NCBI GenBank assembly: GCA_021775355.1
Contig: JAJFHZ010000034.1
Location: 310,001-374,000 of the forward strand
Direction of reading: 5' to 3'
DNA from: Amylibacter sp.
GTDB taxonomy: Bacteria > Pseudomonadota > Alphaproteobacteria > Rhodobacterales > Rhodobacteraceae
DNA: 64,000 bases
Under the pieces are notes generated by a model, which saw only the letters and a program-made list of their open reading frames with translations, made no database searches and was not told where the DNA came from. Made by a program: the position numbers and the translations under genes. This document shows positions 44,465 through 53,973 of the stretch, in pieces. Positions within the stretch are counted from its first letter, which is position 1, and the number at the start of each line of letters is the position of its first letter.

Positions 44465-45349
44465 ATGGCTATCACTGCTGCATTGGTTAAAGAGCTACGC
44501 GATGCTACGGGCGCGGGCATGATGGACGCAAAAAAAGCGTTAACAGAAACAAATGGCGACATGGAAGCAGCGGTCGATTGGCTGCGGGCAAAAGGCCTGT
44601 CAAAAGCCGCTAAGAAAGCTGGTCGTACAGCTGCAGAAGGCCTTGTTGGCGTTTCTGTAAATGGCGGTGTTGGTGTTGCAGTTGAAGTGAACTCTGAAAC
44701 TGACTTTGTAGGTAAAAACGCTGAATTCCAAGAAATGGTTGCTGGTATTACTGCGGCCGGTCTTGGCGTGTCAGATGTGGATGCACTAAAAGCTGCTGAC
44801 ATGGGTGGCAAAACAGTTGAAGAAGTTGTTACTGCAAAGATTGCTACTATTGGCGAAAACATGTCAGTACGTCGTATGGCGAAAGTTGAAGGCGATGTTG
44901 TTGGATCATATATCCACACAGCAGCTGCTGACGGCATGGGTAAAATCGGTGTGCTTGTAGCACTAAAAGGTGGCAGCAAAGCAATCGCGAAACAAATCGC
45001 TATGCACGTAGCCGCACATGATCCACGTCCACAATCAATTTCTGAGGCCGATCTGGATCCAGCTGCAATTGAAAAAGAAAAGCAATTCCTAACAGAACAA
45101 GCTCGCGAAAGTGGTAAGCCTGAAAACATCATCGAAAACATGATAAAAGGCCGCATCAAGAAATTCTACTCAGAAGTTACCTTGGTCAACCAAACTTTCG
45201 TAATGTCTGCTGATGGGGACAGCGTTGGCAAATTCGCAGCTGATAACGGCGCGGAAGTTGTGGGCTTTGTACGTCTGGAAGTTGGCGAAGGCATTGAAAA
45301 GGTAGAAGAAGATTTTGCAGCCGAAGTTGCAAAAACAATGGGCGGCTAA
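44465..45349 (+). CDS. tsf: Translation elongation factor Ts
   Basis: A 294-residue nucleotide-exchange factor for EF-Tu. The start at ATG 44465 ([20 protein letters not shown]) has GGAG seven bases upstream; ATG 44462 directly before it is the alternative. [21 protein letters not shown] and [12 protein letters not shown] are family signatures. It is the second gene of rpsB-tsf and is closed by an intrinsic terminator. Confidence 0.97.
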   Translation: MAITAALVKELRDATGAGMMDAKKALTETNGDMEAAVDWLRAKGLSKAAKKAGRTAAEGLVGVSVNGGVGVAVEVNSETDFVGKNAEFQEMVAGITAAGLGVSDVDALKAADMGGKTVEEVVTAKIATIGENMSVRRMAKVEGDVVGSYIHTAAADGMGKIGVLVALKGGSKAIAKQIAMHVAAHDPRPQSISEADLDPAAIEKEKQFLTEQARESGKPENIIENMIKGRIKKFYSEVTLVNQTFVMSADGDSVGKFAADNGAEVVGFVRLEVGEGIEKVEEDFAAEVAKTMGG

Positions 45350-45376
45350 ACCAACCACTCTTCAATTGTTAGAAAT

Positions 45377-45401
45377 GGCCTCGCATTTGCGGGGCCTTTT
45401 T
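45377..45401 (+). terminator. Intrinsic terminator after tsf
   Basis: GGCCTCGC, loop ATTT, GCGGGGCC (one T-G pair), then TTTTT. It lies 28 bp after the tsf stop. Confidence 0.9.
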
Positions 45402-45427
45402 GTTACAGAAGGGTAAAGGGATGCGCG

Positions 45428-46249
45428 ATGACAACTGCATTAGGACTGGAAACTTGCCAAACCAAATACGGTAAGTTCATTATTCCCAAAAACGACATCT
45501 ATATTGGGCGGTCGCTTTCAATTTATGGCCAGTATTGTGAAAGCGAAATCAGTTTGTTCAGGAAAATACTGCGCACAGGCGATATTGCTGTTGATGCGGG
45601 GGCAAATATTGGCGCTTTTGCAATCCCGATCAGCAAAATGCTTGGTGAAACCGGCATGCTTTACGCTTTTGAGCCACAGCCATATTTATGTTCAATCCTA
45701 TCCGCCAATCTGCTTGCCAACGATTGTATTAACACCCGTGCCATGTCCATCGCTTTGAGCGATGAAACAGGTAAAATCACTGTGCAAAATATTGACTATA
45801 AATTGGAAAATAATTTTGGCGGTATATCTTTTGCATCTGAAAACCCCAATTTACAAGTGGATTCCGGCCATTTGGGAATTGCAAAAATGCGCCTTGACGA
45901 TGTGATCAACATCCCAAGGCTTAGAATGATCAAGGCCGATGTCGAGGGTATGGAGCTAGCCCTCATCAAAGGTGCATCGCAACTTATTAGCAAATATAAG
46001 CCCTACCTTTATCTTGAATGCAATAACCCGGAACCTGCCGATGCCTTATGTGCTTATTTGGAGCAATATAGCTATCAATGTTATTGGCATATTTCACCGT
46101 TTTTTGACGCCGATAATTGGAAAAACAACAAAGAGGATATCTTTGGCAATGTAGCATGTGTGAATTTGCTATGTGCACCTCAAAGTACAACCATGAACAA
46201 TTTCATACCTGCAAATGGTACAGCATCACACCCGCGATATAAAAAATGA
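45428..46249 (+). CDS. FkbM-family methyltransferase
   Basis: A 273-residue SAM-dependent methyltransferase. The SAM-binding motif I is VDAGANIGAFAIPI; YAFEPQPYLCSILSANLLAN is the second block, and MIKADVEGMELALIKGA is the FkbM signature. Family members O-methylate sugars, polyketides or other hydroxyl groups. No glycan or secondary-metabolite genes are near. The last 30 residues are not conserved in any way I can recognise. It is alone after the tsf terminator. Confidence 0.88.
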   Translation: MTTALGLETCQTKYGKFIIPKNDIYIGRSLSIYGQYCESEISLFRKILRTGDIAVDAGANIGAFAIPISKMLGETGMLYAFEPQPYLCSILSANLLANDCINTRAMSIALSDETGKITVQNIDYKLENNFGGISFASENPNLQVDSGHLGIAKMRLDDVINIPRLRMIKADVEGMELALIKGASQLISKYKPYLYLECNNPEPADALCAYLEQYSYQCYWHISPFFDADNWKNNKEDIFGNVACVNLLCAPQSTTMNNFIPANGTASHPRYKK

Positions 46250-46525
46250 CACACACATGCTTGTGCACATGATTAGAACATCCGGGGATTTTCGTGGATC
46301 TGAATTCTGTTATTTTGCTGGCTGTCGTTGCTATTTAGCTCTTGCTGTGACCGCCAAAACCTCAATAGGTGGTGACATGGCAGGTCAAAAGAAGTTTTCC
46401 TTTTTGCCGGATTGGCTCTGCTTGGTATCACTATCGTCCTGTTTGGTAAATCGGTTGAAGGTTAGGGATTGAGCTGCCCGTTATTGTGTTTTAAAGACCT
46501 GCTTTCATTTTCAAGAGATAAACAA
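46250..46525 (+). other. Gap with traces of a decayed small membrane gene
   Basis: Hydrophobic stretches occur in separate frames: LNSVILLAVVAI ending at a TAG (about 46296-46338), and KEVFLFAGLALLGITIVLFG ending at a TAG before 46468. They are not joined by one frame and have no start codon. This may be a broken two-helix protein gene, or chance. No hairpin or terminator was noted. Confidence 0.3.
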
Positions 46526-47794
46526 ATGAATGCACATCAAAAATCAAACACGCTTGGGATTGATTTCGGCACATCCAATTCCGCAACCGGCATTATGGTC
46601 AATGGCAAGCCATATTTGATTCCGGTTGAACCGGGAAAAACGACAATGCCGACCTCGCTTTTTTTTGATTTTGAACTTCGTAGAATTCTGTTTGGAACCC
46701 CTGCAAACAACGCCTTGATTGAAGGGCGCGAAGGGCGATTTATGCGTTCACTAAAAAGTGTTTTAGGCACGTCATTAATGCAAGAAAAACACCGCATGAT
46801 GGGTGAGACCCTAAGTTTTGTGGATATTATCAGCCGGTTTCTGAAAGAGATTAAAACCCGTGCAGAAGCTGCTTGTTTTCAGGAATTCGATACAGCACTT
46901 GCAGGCCGCCCTATACATTTTCATTCGCATAATGCGGTAAAAGATGCACAAGCTTTGGCTGATTTGGAAGAATGTTACTTAAAAGCGGGCTTTAAGAATG
47001 TGCAATTCATGTATGAGCCAGAGGCGGCAGCAATTTCAAATCATGCGTTAAACGGTGCAGGCGATATCGGGTTAATCGTAGATATTGGCGGTGGCACATC
47101 GGATTTTTGCCTGTTTAAAAGTAATGATAACGGCATTGATATTCTTGCCAGCCACGGGGTGCGCGTGGGCGGCACCAATTTTGATAAAGCGATCAGTGTC
47201 GATCATGTGATGCAGTTGCTCGGCAAAGGTGCCGACATCCGTAATGAGATGGGGGCAGGGACATTGACCAGCCCGAACGCCTTATTTCAGGATCTGGCCA
47301 CATGGGAAAAAATCGCGTTTCTATATACCGGTGAAACCCGCCGTTTGGTGGCTGACCTACACCGGCAGGCCGTGAATAAACCATTATTTGCACGGCTTCA
47401 GGGAGTACTGGAACATGAGTTGGGCCATGAAATTGCCTTTGCCGTTGAGCGTGGTAAAATCCATGCAAACAAAGAGTTGTGTGAAGTTACAAATATAAAC
47501 TTGGATTTTATTGAACCCGGGTTGGACGTTCATGTCACTGCAGGTGATTTAATGTTATCTTTACCTAATCACGCTAAAAAAATACAGGATTGTGCGAAAG
47601 AAACCCTTGCCATGGCCGGCGTAACCGCAACGTCCGTCGATACCGTTATTTTTGTCGGCGGTTCAAGCTTAATGTCTGTTGTCGAGGAAGCAATGATCGA
47701 TATATTTCCATCGGCATCTCTAAAGTATGCCGATGCGTTCACGGCTATTGTTGATGGATTGGCTATTGGTTCGGAACGCGCTGACTTTAATTAG
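46526..47794 (+). CDS. Hsp70-like ATPase, YegD type
   Basis: A 422-residue protein with the actin/Hsp70 ATPase fold and no substrate-binding domain. Motifs are GIDFGTSNSATGI (phosphate 1), FMYEPEAAAISNH, VDIGGGTSDFCLF (phosphate 2) and FVGGSSLMSVVEEA (adenosine). This is the short Hsp70-like group of YegD, whose role is poorly known. The start at 46526 (MNAHQKSNTLGIDFG) is chosen by similarity; the frame is open 57 bp further upstream. Confidence 0.88.
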   Translation: MNAHQKSNTLGIDFGTSNSATGIMVNGKPYLIPVEPGKTTMPTSLFFDFELRRILFGTPANNALIEGREGRFMRSLKSVLGTSLMQEKHRMMGETLSFVDIISRFLKEIKTRAEAACFQEFDTALAGRPIHFHSHNAVKDAQALADLEECYLKAGFKNVQFMYEPEAAAISNHALNGAGDIGLIVDIGGGTSDFCLFKSNDNGIDILASHGVRVGGTNFDKAISVDHVMQLLGKGADIRNEMGAGTLTSPNALFQDLATWEKIAFLYTGETRRLVADLHRQAVNKPLFARLQGVLEHELGHEIAFAVERGKIHANKELCEVTNINLDFIEPGLDVHVTAGDLMLSLPNHAKKIQDCAKETLAMAGVTATSVDTVIFVGGSSLMSVVEEAMIDIFPSASLKYADAFTAIVDGLAIGSERADFN

Positions 47795-47806
47795 GTTGTT
47801 CCTAAT
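47790..47806. promoter_or_regulatory. Candidate LysR-type binding site
   Basis: ATTAGGTTGTTCCTAAT: perfect 6-bp arms around 5 bp, containing the T-N11-A core TAGG...CCTA expected for LysR-type regulators. It overlaps the stop region of the Hsp70-like gene and ends 75 bp before the first gene of the oxygenase operon, whose last gene encodes a LysR regulator. Confidence 0.55.
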
Positions 47807-47881
47807 CAAGGGTGCGAAATCATGTACTTTATGAATAATGAGTTTTGACAAATAGTACTTCCAACAGGATTGGAGAATCAC

Positions 47882-49399
47882 ATGATCAGAACAGGTGCAG
47901 AATATCGTGTGTCCATTCAAGACAATCGCGAAGTATATATTAACGGTGAAAAAGTAAAAGACGTCACCACCCATCCGCAATTCAAACCTTTGGTGGATAT
48001 TCGCGCCCGCATTTACGATATGCAACATGAAGACACGACCAAAGATGTTATGACTTTGGAACAAGATGGCGAGGTTAACGCTATCGGTAGTGCATTGCCC
48101 TATACGCAAGAAGATTGGTGGGCAAAGCGACGTGCCACGGATATTATGATGAATGATATAGGTGGTGTTGTAACGCGCGTGGGTGACGAAACCGTGGGCG
48201 AGATGTGGTCTTTATACGACGGGCAGGATGTACTGAACGAAGTGGATCCGCAGTTTTCCAAAAATATAAAACATCATATCGGTAAGGTGCTGAAAGGCGA
48301 TCCGTTCCATGTGTCCGCCAATACCGATCCCAAGGGTGACCGGTCTAAAGCGCCACAGGACCAAGATCCAGATATGCTGTTGCATATGGTTAAGGAAACC
48401 GATGCAGGCATTATTGTGCGCGGTGCAAAATATGAAACTGCAGCGGCCTATGCAAATCAGGCTTTTACCAAACCGACAATTGCTAATTGGGGCAACAGTG
48501 AACTTTCCGATTATGCGGTTGGATTTATTTGCGATTTGAATTCACCCAACCTGAAATTTATTTGCCGTACAGGATTTGCAGGCCGCGCCCCTGAAAAAGA
48601 TTATCCACTCGCCAATAAATTCGATGAGGTTGATACGATTGTGATTTTTGATAATGTATTGATCCCGTGGGAAAATGTCTTATTTTACAGGCACACTAAA
48701 GCGGCCTCATTTATTCGCGCAACTTTACATCGTTATTCCGCGTTTGCATTCGTGCAAAGAAACCTGAAAGTCGCCGATATGATGATCGGGGCTGCCTTGT
48801 TTAATGTACGCCAAACCGGGTTGGACAAACAGCAAGCAGTTCAGGAAAAACTATCAACTTTGGCGGTATATAGAGAAGGAATTAACGCGCATTTGACAGC
48901 AGCAATCGCACTTGCTGAACGGTCGCCGGCGGGTCTGATGATGCCAAACCAGTCCTTACTGTACACGGGGCGGGTTCATGCCTGTTCGCACATGCATGAA
49001 ATGGTGCATATTGCGCGTGAACTATGTGGCGGGCAGATATGTGTAACCCCTGACAGTGCTTCGTTCGATGCGCCGGAAACCAAACCTTGGATGGAAAAAT
49101 ATTACTCGATCAATGATAATTGGGTAGCGGATGACCGTCGTAAATTATTGGCTTATGCCCGTGATTTACTGAATTCAGATTATGCAGGCCACCGTTTGAC
49201 ATTCCAATTGTTCGCACAATCTCCGCCGTTTGCCCATTTGGGTGCGGTGTATCGTAATTTTGATTGGGACGGCCCATTGAACTTTGTCAAAGACGGGGCC
49301 GATCTTTCTGATAATGTAATGGCAGGGATTGCACCGCGTGACGGTGATAGCACGATTGCACAGTGGTACGCAAACCCTGACAAAATAGCAGCTGAATAG
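47882..49399 (+). CDS. HpaB-family flavin-dependent monooxygenase
   Basis: A 505-residue oxygenase component of a two-component monooxygenase, related to 4-hydroxyphenylacetate 3-hydroxylase. The start at 47882 has GGAG at 47872-47875. Markers include ETDAGIIVRGAKYETAAAYANQ, the FADH2-binding middle domain (PEKDYPLANKFDEVDTIVIFDNVLIPWENV) and the C-terminal helical bundle (ARELCGGQICVTPD). Such enzymes use reduced flavin from a separate reductase to hydroxylate phenols or other ring compounds. The reductase is encoded two genes downstream. Whether the substrate is phenolic is unknown. Confidence 0.9.
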   Translation: MIRTGAEYRVSIQDNREVYINGEKVKDVTTHPQFKPLVDIRARIYDMQHEDTTKDVMTLEQDGEVNAIGSALPYTQEDWWAKRRATDIMMNDIGGVVTRVGDETVGEMWSLYDGQDVLNEVDPQFSKNIKHHIGKVLKGDPFHVSANTDPKGDRSKAPQDQDPDMLLHMVKETDAGIIVRGAKYETAAAYANQAFTKPTIANWGNSELSDYAVGFICDLNSPNLKFICRTGFAGRAPEKDYPLANKFDEVDTIVIFDNVLIPWENVLFYRHTKAASFIRATLHRYSAFAFVQRNLKVADMMIGAALFNVRQTGLDKQQAVQEKLSTLAVYREGINAHLTAAIALAERSPAGLMMPNQSLLYTGRVHACSHMHEMVHIARELCGGQICVTPDSASFDAPETKPWMEKYYSINDNWVADDRRKLLAYARDLLNSDYAGHRLTFQLFAQSPPFAHLGAVYRNFDWDGPLNFVKDGADLSDNVMAGIAPRDGDSTIAQWYANPDKIAAE

Positions 49400-49408
49400 G
49401 ATAGGATT

Positions 49409-50533
49409 ATGAACGCTACAGACAAATTACGCGAAAACGTCAGCCTGCCATTTGAGCAGGCACGTGCGATGCCATCGGAAGTTTATACATCCGAGGACTT
49501 TTTGAAGCATGAGCTATCGGATATTTTCAGTAAAGATTGGTTTTGCGTGGGTCGCGCCAGTGCTCTGGCCAATCCCGGGGATTACGTCACACAAGAATTG
49601 GCAGGTCAGCCGATTGCGGTGATCCGTGATCGCGACGGCACATTGCGTGCGATGTCCAATGTTTGCTTGCACCGTATGTCTACACTGTTGGAAGGACGGG
49701 GTAACAAACGTTCGATTGTTTGCCCATATCATGCCTGGACCTATAATCTAGATGGTAGCTTACGCGGTGCCCCTGCGATGACATTGAACGACGGGTTTTG
49801 CAAAGACAGCTACAAGCTGCCGCAAGTGCGTTGTGAAGAATGGTTGGGTTGGATATTTGTCAGCCTGAATATGGATGCACCGTCTGTTGCCACACAATTG
49901 GCACAGGTGGAAAACCTTGTAAGCGGTTACGACATGACTAATTACACCGAGACCTTCTATGAAACCCATTTATGGGATACGAACTGGAAAGTTCTGGCAG
50001 AAAATTTTATGGAAAGTTATCATTTGCCGGTCTGTCATGCCGGTACAATAGGTGGGTTGTCCAAGCTAGAGGAAATGGTTTGCCCACCCGGATTGCCCAC
50101 GTTCAATTATCATACAATTCTAAAAGACGATAAGCTTCGTATTGCAATGGCACATAAAAACAATACCCGTCTGTCAGGCGAGATGCGTCGCACCACATTT
50201 CTTTTGGCAATTTATCCAAGTCTTCTGATTACCCTTACACCGGGGTATTTCTGGTATCTTACCTTGCATCCTGAAGGTGTGGGAAAAGTGCGTATCGGCT
50301 TTGGCGGCGGCATGTCAGATGATTATGCCGATGACGATGATGCGCAAGATAATTTCACTAAACTCAAAGAGTTGTTGGATGAAGTTAATGTCGAAGATAA
50401 GGGTTGTACTGAAAAAGTCTATCGTGGCCTATGTTCAACATTGGCCAAACCCGGCCATCTGTCGCATTTGGAACGGCCAAACTATGATTTTGCGCGGTAT
50501 ATCAGTGCAAGGATTGAAGCAGCAAAGGCATAA
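49409..50533 (+). CDS. Rieske non-haem iron oxygenase, alpha subunit (first copy)
   Basis: A 374-residue oxygenase. The Rieske [2Fe-2S] ligands are Cys86, His88, Cys105 and His108 (VCLHRMST; VCPYHAWTYNLDG). The mononuclear iron site shows ENFMESYHLPVCH with His205 and His210. The single-subunit form resembles demethylases and hydroxylases of quaternary amines and small aromatics. No ferredoxin reductase gene accompanies it; the electron donor must be encoded elsewhere or be the flavin reductase downstream. It starts 10 bp after the HpaB-type gene. Confidence 0.92.
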   Translation: MNATDKLRENVSLPFEQARAMPSEVYTSEDFLKHELSDIFSKDWFCVGRASALANPGDYVTQELAGQPIAVIRDRDGTLRAMSNVCLHRMSTLLEGRGNKRSIVCPYHAWTYNLDGSLRGAPAMTLNDGFCKDSYKLPQVRCEEWLGWIFVSLNMDAPSVATQLAQVENLVSGYDMTNYTETFYETHLWDTNWKVLAENFMESYHLPVCHAGTIGGLSKLEEMVCPPGLPTFNYHTILKDDKLRIAMAHKNNTRLSGEMRRTTFLLAIYPSLLITLTPGYFWYLTLHPEGVGKVRIGFGGGMSDDYADDDDAQDNFTKLKELLDEVNVEDKGCTEKVYRGLCSTLAKPGHLSHLERPNYDFARYISARIEAAKA

Positions 50534-50535
50534 TA

Positions 50536-51711
50536 ATGAATAATATCGCATCCAGTGATCTACGTGCAAAGTTCCTAAGCGGAATGAGCCATGCGGCCTG
50601 CACCGTAAATGTGGTGACCACGGACGGGGCGGCAGGGCGCATGGGGGTGACGGTATCTGCAATGTCATCGGTTTCCGCCGATACACCGAAGCCGACATTA
50701 CTGGTTTGTGTGCATCATCAAAGCACAACGGCACAGGCAATTATTGATAATGGTGTGTTTTGTGTGAATATTCTACGTGACGATCAATCCTATATCTCGG
50801 ATACGTTCGCGGGGCGTTTTAAAGATCAGGTGAGCGACAAGTTCGACTGCGCCGACTGGTTTGCCATGTCAACAGGTGCCCCGCGTGTTATAGACCCGCT
50901 TGTCGCCTTTGATTGCAAGGTACAATCCAGTGAACAGGTCGGTACACATTATATTTTCATGGGTGAAGTGCATGGCATCTTTGAAGCGGATCGCGGATCA
51001 CCACTGATTTATTCAAAGCGCGCTTATGGTGCTGCATGGCGTATTGACGGATTCACTTCCATTGAAGACGGTAAAATTGCATCAGGACAAAATCTTAACG
51101 TCGGTTGTTTCGATGTTTTTGGCCCGTTTTTTATGCCGGAACTGATCGGGCGTATGGTGCGCAGTGGCAGCAAGTTGAAATTCAACCTGTTTGAAGGTGA
51201 CCAGCGCCGTGTGCAAGAAAGCCTGATGTCGGGCCAAACGGAAGTGGCACTGCTGTATGATCTGGGCCTGTCGGATGCATTGGATATTTTGCCATTAACC
51301 GAGCAAAAACCCTTTGTTTTATTGCCCAAGAACCATGTTTTGGCAAAGCATGACAGTCTAACACCCGAAGATTTGGCGGATCATGCAATGGTATTGCTGA
51401 ACACACCACCTAGTCGTGATTATTTCCTAAGTATTTTTGAACAGGCCGATGTGGAACCTAATGTGGCTTTTACATCCGTATCTTTGGAAATGGTGCGCGG
51501 CATGGTGGGGCAGGGCTTAGGTTTTAGTTTGATCGCGATCAAACCGGCAGCTGATATTTCTTATGACGGGAACGCGATTGTAGTGCGCCCTTTAATCACC
51601 GATACAGCGCCTTCCAAACTGGTATTGGCGACCCGTAAGGGGGTCAAGCTGTCAAAGGCTGCAAACGAATTTATCTGGCAATGCAAGGACTATTTCGTGC
51701 TGGACACATAA
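50536..51711 (+). CDS. Flavin reductase fused to a LysR-type ligand-binding domain
   Basis: A 391-residue fusion. Residues 10-170 are an HpaC-like flavin reductase (SHAACTVNVVTTDG, GVTVSAMSSVS, FAGRFKDQVSDKF, YSKRAYGAAWRIDG) that would supply FMNH2 or FADH2 to the HpaB-type enzyme. Residues 187-385 are a periplasmic-binding-protein-like domain of LysR regulators (LNVGCFDVFGPFFMP; VLLPKNHVLAKHDSL; VRGMVGQGLGFSLIA). No helix-turn-helix is present. The sensor domain is closest in the window to that of the LysR regulator at 53974: both have NVGCF, a YDL motif and SRDYFL. I infer that substrate or product binding controls reductase activity, as the MarR-like tail does in Acinetobacter 4-hydroxyphenylacetate reductase C1. 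Confidence 0.9.
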   Translation: MNNIASSDLRAKFLSGMSHAACTVNVVTTDGAAGRMGVTVSAMSSVSADTPKPTLLVCVHHQSTTAQAIIDNGVFCVNILRDDQSYISDTFAGRFKDQVSDKFDCADWFAMSTGAPRVIDPLVAFDCKVQSSEQVGTHYIFMGEVHGIFEADRGSPLIYSKRAYGAAWRIDGFTSIEDGKIASGQNLNVGCFDVFGPFFMPELIGRMVRSGSKLKFNLFEGDQRRVQESLMSGQTEVALLYDLGLSDALDILPLTEQKPFVLLPKNHVLAKHDSLTPEDLADHAMVLLNTPPSRDYFLSIFEQADVEPNVAFTSVSLEMVRGMVGQGLGFSLIAIKPAADISYDGNAIVVRPLITDTAPSKLVLATRKGVKLSKAANEFIWQCKDYFVLDT

Positions 51712-51721
51712 AGGAAAACAT

Positions 51722-52150
51722 ATGGAACATACCCGCATCCGCAGGTTCAATACCGGCGATACATACCCTGAACAAAACTTGGATAACGATTTGTGTCAGG
51801 CTGTTGTCACATCGGGTGGTAAAACCGTTTATTTACGTGGCCAATGCCCACAAAATCTGGATGACGCCGTAAATATCGACAGTCATGACCCAGTCGAACA
51901 GACCCATAAAGTGATGCAAAACATCCGACAGCTGATCGAAGAGGCGGGCGGTACAATGGAACATCTGGTTAAAGTTGTGGTTTATATTACCGATGTGCGC
52001 CATCGCGAGGCGGTTTATCGCACGATGGGTGAGTATATCAAGGGGGTCTACCCTGTTTCCACAGGGCTTGTGGTGCAAGCTTTAGCACGGCCAGATTGGT
52101 TGGTTGAAATTGACGGCACCGCTGTGATCCCGGACGATTATAAACCATGA
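51722..52150 (+). CDS. RidA-family (YjgF) enamine/imine deaminase
   Basis: A 142-residue protein of the RidA/YER057c/UK114 fold. QAVVTSGGKTVYLRGQCPQN, the mid-region QNIRQLIEEAGGTMEHLVKVVVYITD, and the C-terminal PDWLVEIDGTAVIP are typical. The arginine that binds the carboxylate in deaminating RidA proteins is not in the usual position (ALARPDWLVEID), so a specialised pathway enzyme, like 2-aminomuconate deaminases of the same superfamily, is possible. It is inside the oxygenase operon and overlaps the DUF1028 gene by four bases. Confidence 0.9.
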   Translation: MEHTRIRRFNTGDTYPEQNLDNDLCQAVVTSGGKTVYLRGQCPQNLDDAVNIDSHDPVEQTHKVMQNIRQLIEEAGGTMEHLVKVVVYITDVRHREAVYRTMGEYIKGVYPVSTGLVVQALARPDWLVEIDGTAVIPDDYKP

Positions 52151-52821
52151 CGTTCTCATTGGTGGCGCGGTGCAAAAAAACCGGTATGTTCGGGGTGGCA
52201 ATTGCATCATCTTCACCCGCTGTTGCCGCGCGGTGCTCTTACACCCGCGCAAGTGTGGGGGCTGTTGCCAGTCAAAATATTACCGACCCTACCCTTGGAC
52301 CGTTTGCGCTTGATTTAATGCAGGGTGGAATGAACGCGAAACAGGCAATTGCTGGGGTGCGTGATCAAGGGCGATTTATCGAATATCGCCAAGTGTTGGC
52401 GGTGGATAAAGCTGGAAACACTGCGATACATTCAGGCCCGCATTCGCTGGGTATCTGGACACAGGGCGAAGGTGACAATGTTGCATCTGGCGGTAATCTG
52501 TTGGCAAATGAAGGTGTACCTGCTGCTATTATAGCTGGGTTTGAAACCGCCAAGGGTCATATTGGTGACCGTCTGATTGCAGCTATGCGGGCTGGGCTGG
52601 CGGCAGGGGGTGAAGCGGGACCAATCCATTCAGCCGGCTTACAAATTTGTGATACCGTGAACTGGCCCGTGGCGGACCTGCGCTGTGATTGGACTGATGA
52701 TTGCCCGATAGAGGCGATTACAACCGCATGGGAAATTTATAAACCACAACTAGATGCATACGTACAACGTGCGATAGATCCGCGCGAAGCACCGTCTTAT
52801 GGCGTTCCGGGAGATGAATAA
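52147..52821 (+). CDS. DUF1028-family Ntn-like hydrolase
   Basis: A 224-residue protein. It begins MTFSLVARCKKTGMFGVAIA and continues with SPAVAARCSYTRASVGAVASQ, the DUF1028 signature resembling N-terminal-nucleophile hydrolases with the N-terminal Thr exposed after Met removal. Other conserved blocks are QNITDPTLGPFALDLM and SGGNLLANEGV. DUF1028 genes often sit beside RidA and amidohydrolase genes in catabolic clusters, so an amidase-like role is plausible. It overlaps its neighbours by four and one bases. Confidence 0.88.
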   Translation: MTFSLVARCKKTGMFGVAIASSSPAVAARCSYTRASVGAVASQNITDPTLGPFALDLMQGGMNAKQAIAGVRDQGRFIEYRQVLAVDKAGNTAIHSGPHSLGIWTQGEGDNVASGGNLLANEGVPAAIIAGFETAKGHIGDRLIAAMRAGLAAGGEAGPIHSAGLQICDTVNWPVADLRCDWTDDCPIEAITTAWEIYKPQLDAYVQRAIDPREAPSYGVPGDE

Positions 52822-53942
52822 TGATAAATGTAATCGAAGATATGAAAGACCAGTTGCAAACCTTGGCCGCTTTGCCAAAAGATGCCCCTTTTGGCTTGCC
52901 CGGTCATTATTATACATCACAAGAGTTCTTTGAATGGGAAAAGAAAACTGTCCTGCGGGATGGTTGGCATTGTTTGGGCCGTGCGGATGAAATCCCTAAT
53001 ATAGGGGATTACTATACGCTAACACTGCTGGGTGAACCGATTATCATTGTGCGCGAAACTATTGACACAATTCAGGTGTTATCCAACGTTTGCCGACATC
53101 GCGGCATGCCTGTAGCTTTGGGTTCCGGCAATTCAAAGCGGTTTGTATGTACTTATCATGCTTGGACTTATGGCTTGGATGGGGATTTATTACGGGCCGC
53201 ACGGATGAAGAATGCAGAATTTGACGCAACAAAATGCGGGCTTCCGCAGATCGCATGTGAGGTTTGGAACGGATTTATTTATGCGTCACTAAATGACAAA
53301 CCTTTACCATTGTCTGAAATGCTGGAAGATTTGAACACGCTTATTTCACCCTATGAACCGAACCAATACCGCTTGGTGCATTCCGCTTCAGAGGTTTGGC
53401 ATACCAACTGGAAAAGCCTCGTTGAGAACTTCATGGAAGGTTATCACCTGTCGGTGGTACACCCTGAAACCCTACACGGCTATACCCCGACGGGCCTGTC
53501 ACGCAAAGGCCCATCGAATGATGGGTTTACCAGTTATTTTGCCAATTACCCTGATCAAGCAGCCCCACGAGGTCATGGAGCTTTGGCTTTAAGTGATGAA
53601 GAACGCAGACGATCCACGCTATTTGCGGCCTTTCCGACACAGGTATGTAGCATTGCTGCCAGCCTATTAGTATCTTTGTTGATATTTCCACTGGCTGCTG
53701 ATCAGATTTTGGTGCGATGGACAATGTCCGCATATGGTGATGATTTAGATGAAACCGTACTGAATGAGCGTATTGCACTATGGAACGAGGTAAACCGCGA
53801 AGATCGTGAAAAGCTGGAGCTGATGCAAGCGGCACTGTCATCAAAATACGCAACAGGCGGCCCGCTGGCTGGGGATGATTACGAAGGCACAGTGCGGGAT
53901 TTGCAAACATGGTTGGCACACGCAGCTAAACACCACTCTTGA
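52821..53942 (+). CDS. Rieske non-haem iron oxygenase, alpha subunit (second copy)
   Basis: A 373-residue oxygenase. Rieske ligands are Cys91, His93, Cys110 and His113 (VCRHRGMP; VCTYHAWTYGLDG); the iron site is VENFMEGYHLSVVH with His209 and His214. It is a paralogue of the first Rieske protein in the operon but diverged, which suggests two successive oxidations rather than redundancy. It overlaps the DUF1028 gene by one base (TAATG). Confidence 0.92.
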   Translation: MINVIEDMKDQLQTLAALPKDAPFGLPGHYYTSQEFFEWEKKTVLRDGWHCLGRADEIPNIGDYYTLTLLGEPIIIVRETIDTIQVLSNVCRHRGMPVALGSGNSKRFVCTYHAWTYGLDGDLLRAARMKNAEFDATKCGLPQIACEVWNGFIYASLNDKPLPLSEMLEDLNTLISPYEPNQYRLVHSASEVWHTNWKSLVENFMEGYHLSVVHPETLHGYTPTGLSRKGPSNDGFTSYFANYPDQAAPRGHGALALSDEERRRSTLFAAFPTQVCSIAASLLVSLLIFPLAADQILVRWTMSAYGDDLDETVLNERIALWNEVNREDREKLELMQAALSSKYATGGPLAGDDYEGTVRDLQTWLAHAAKHHS

Positions 53943-53973
53943 CCTTATGCTCAATCAGCGCAAAGCATTGTGA

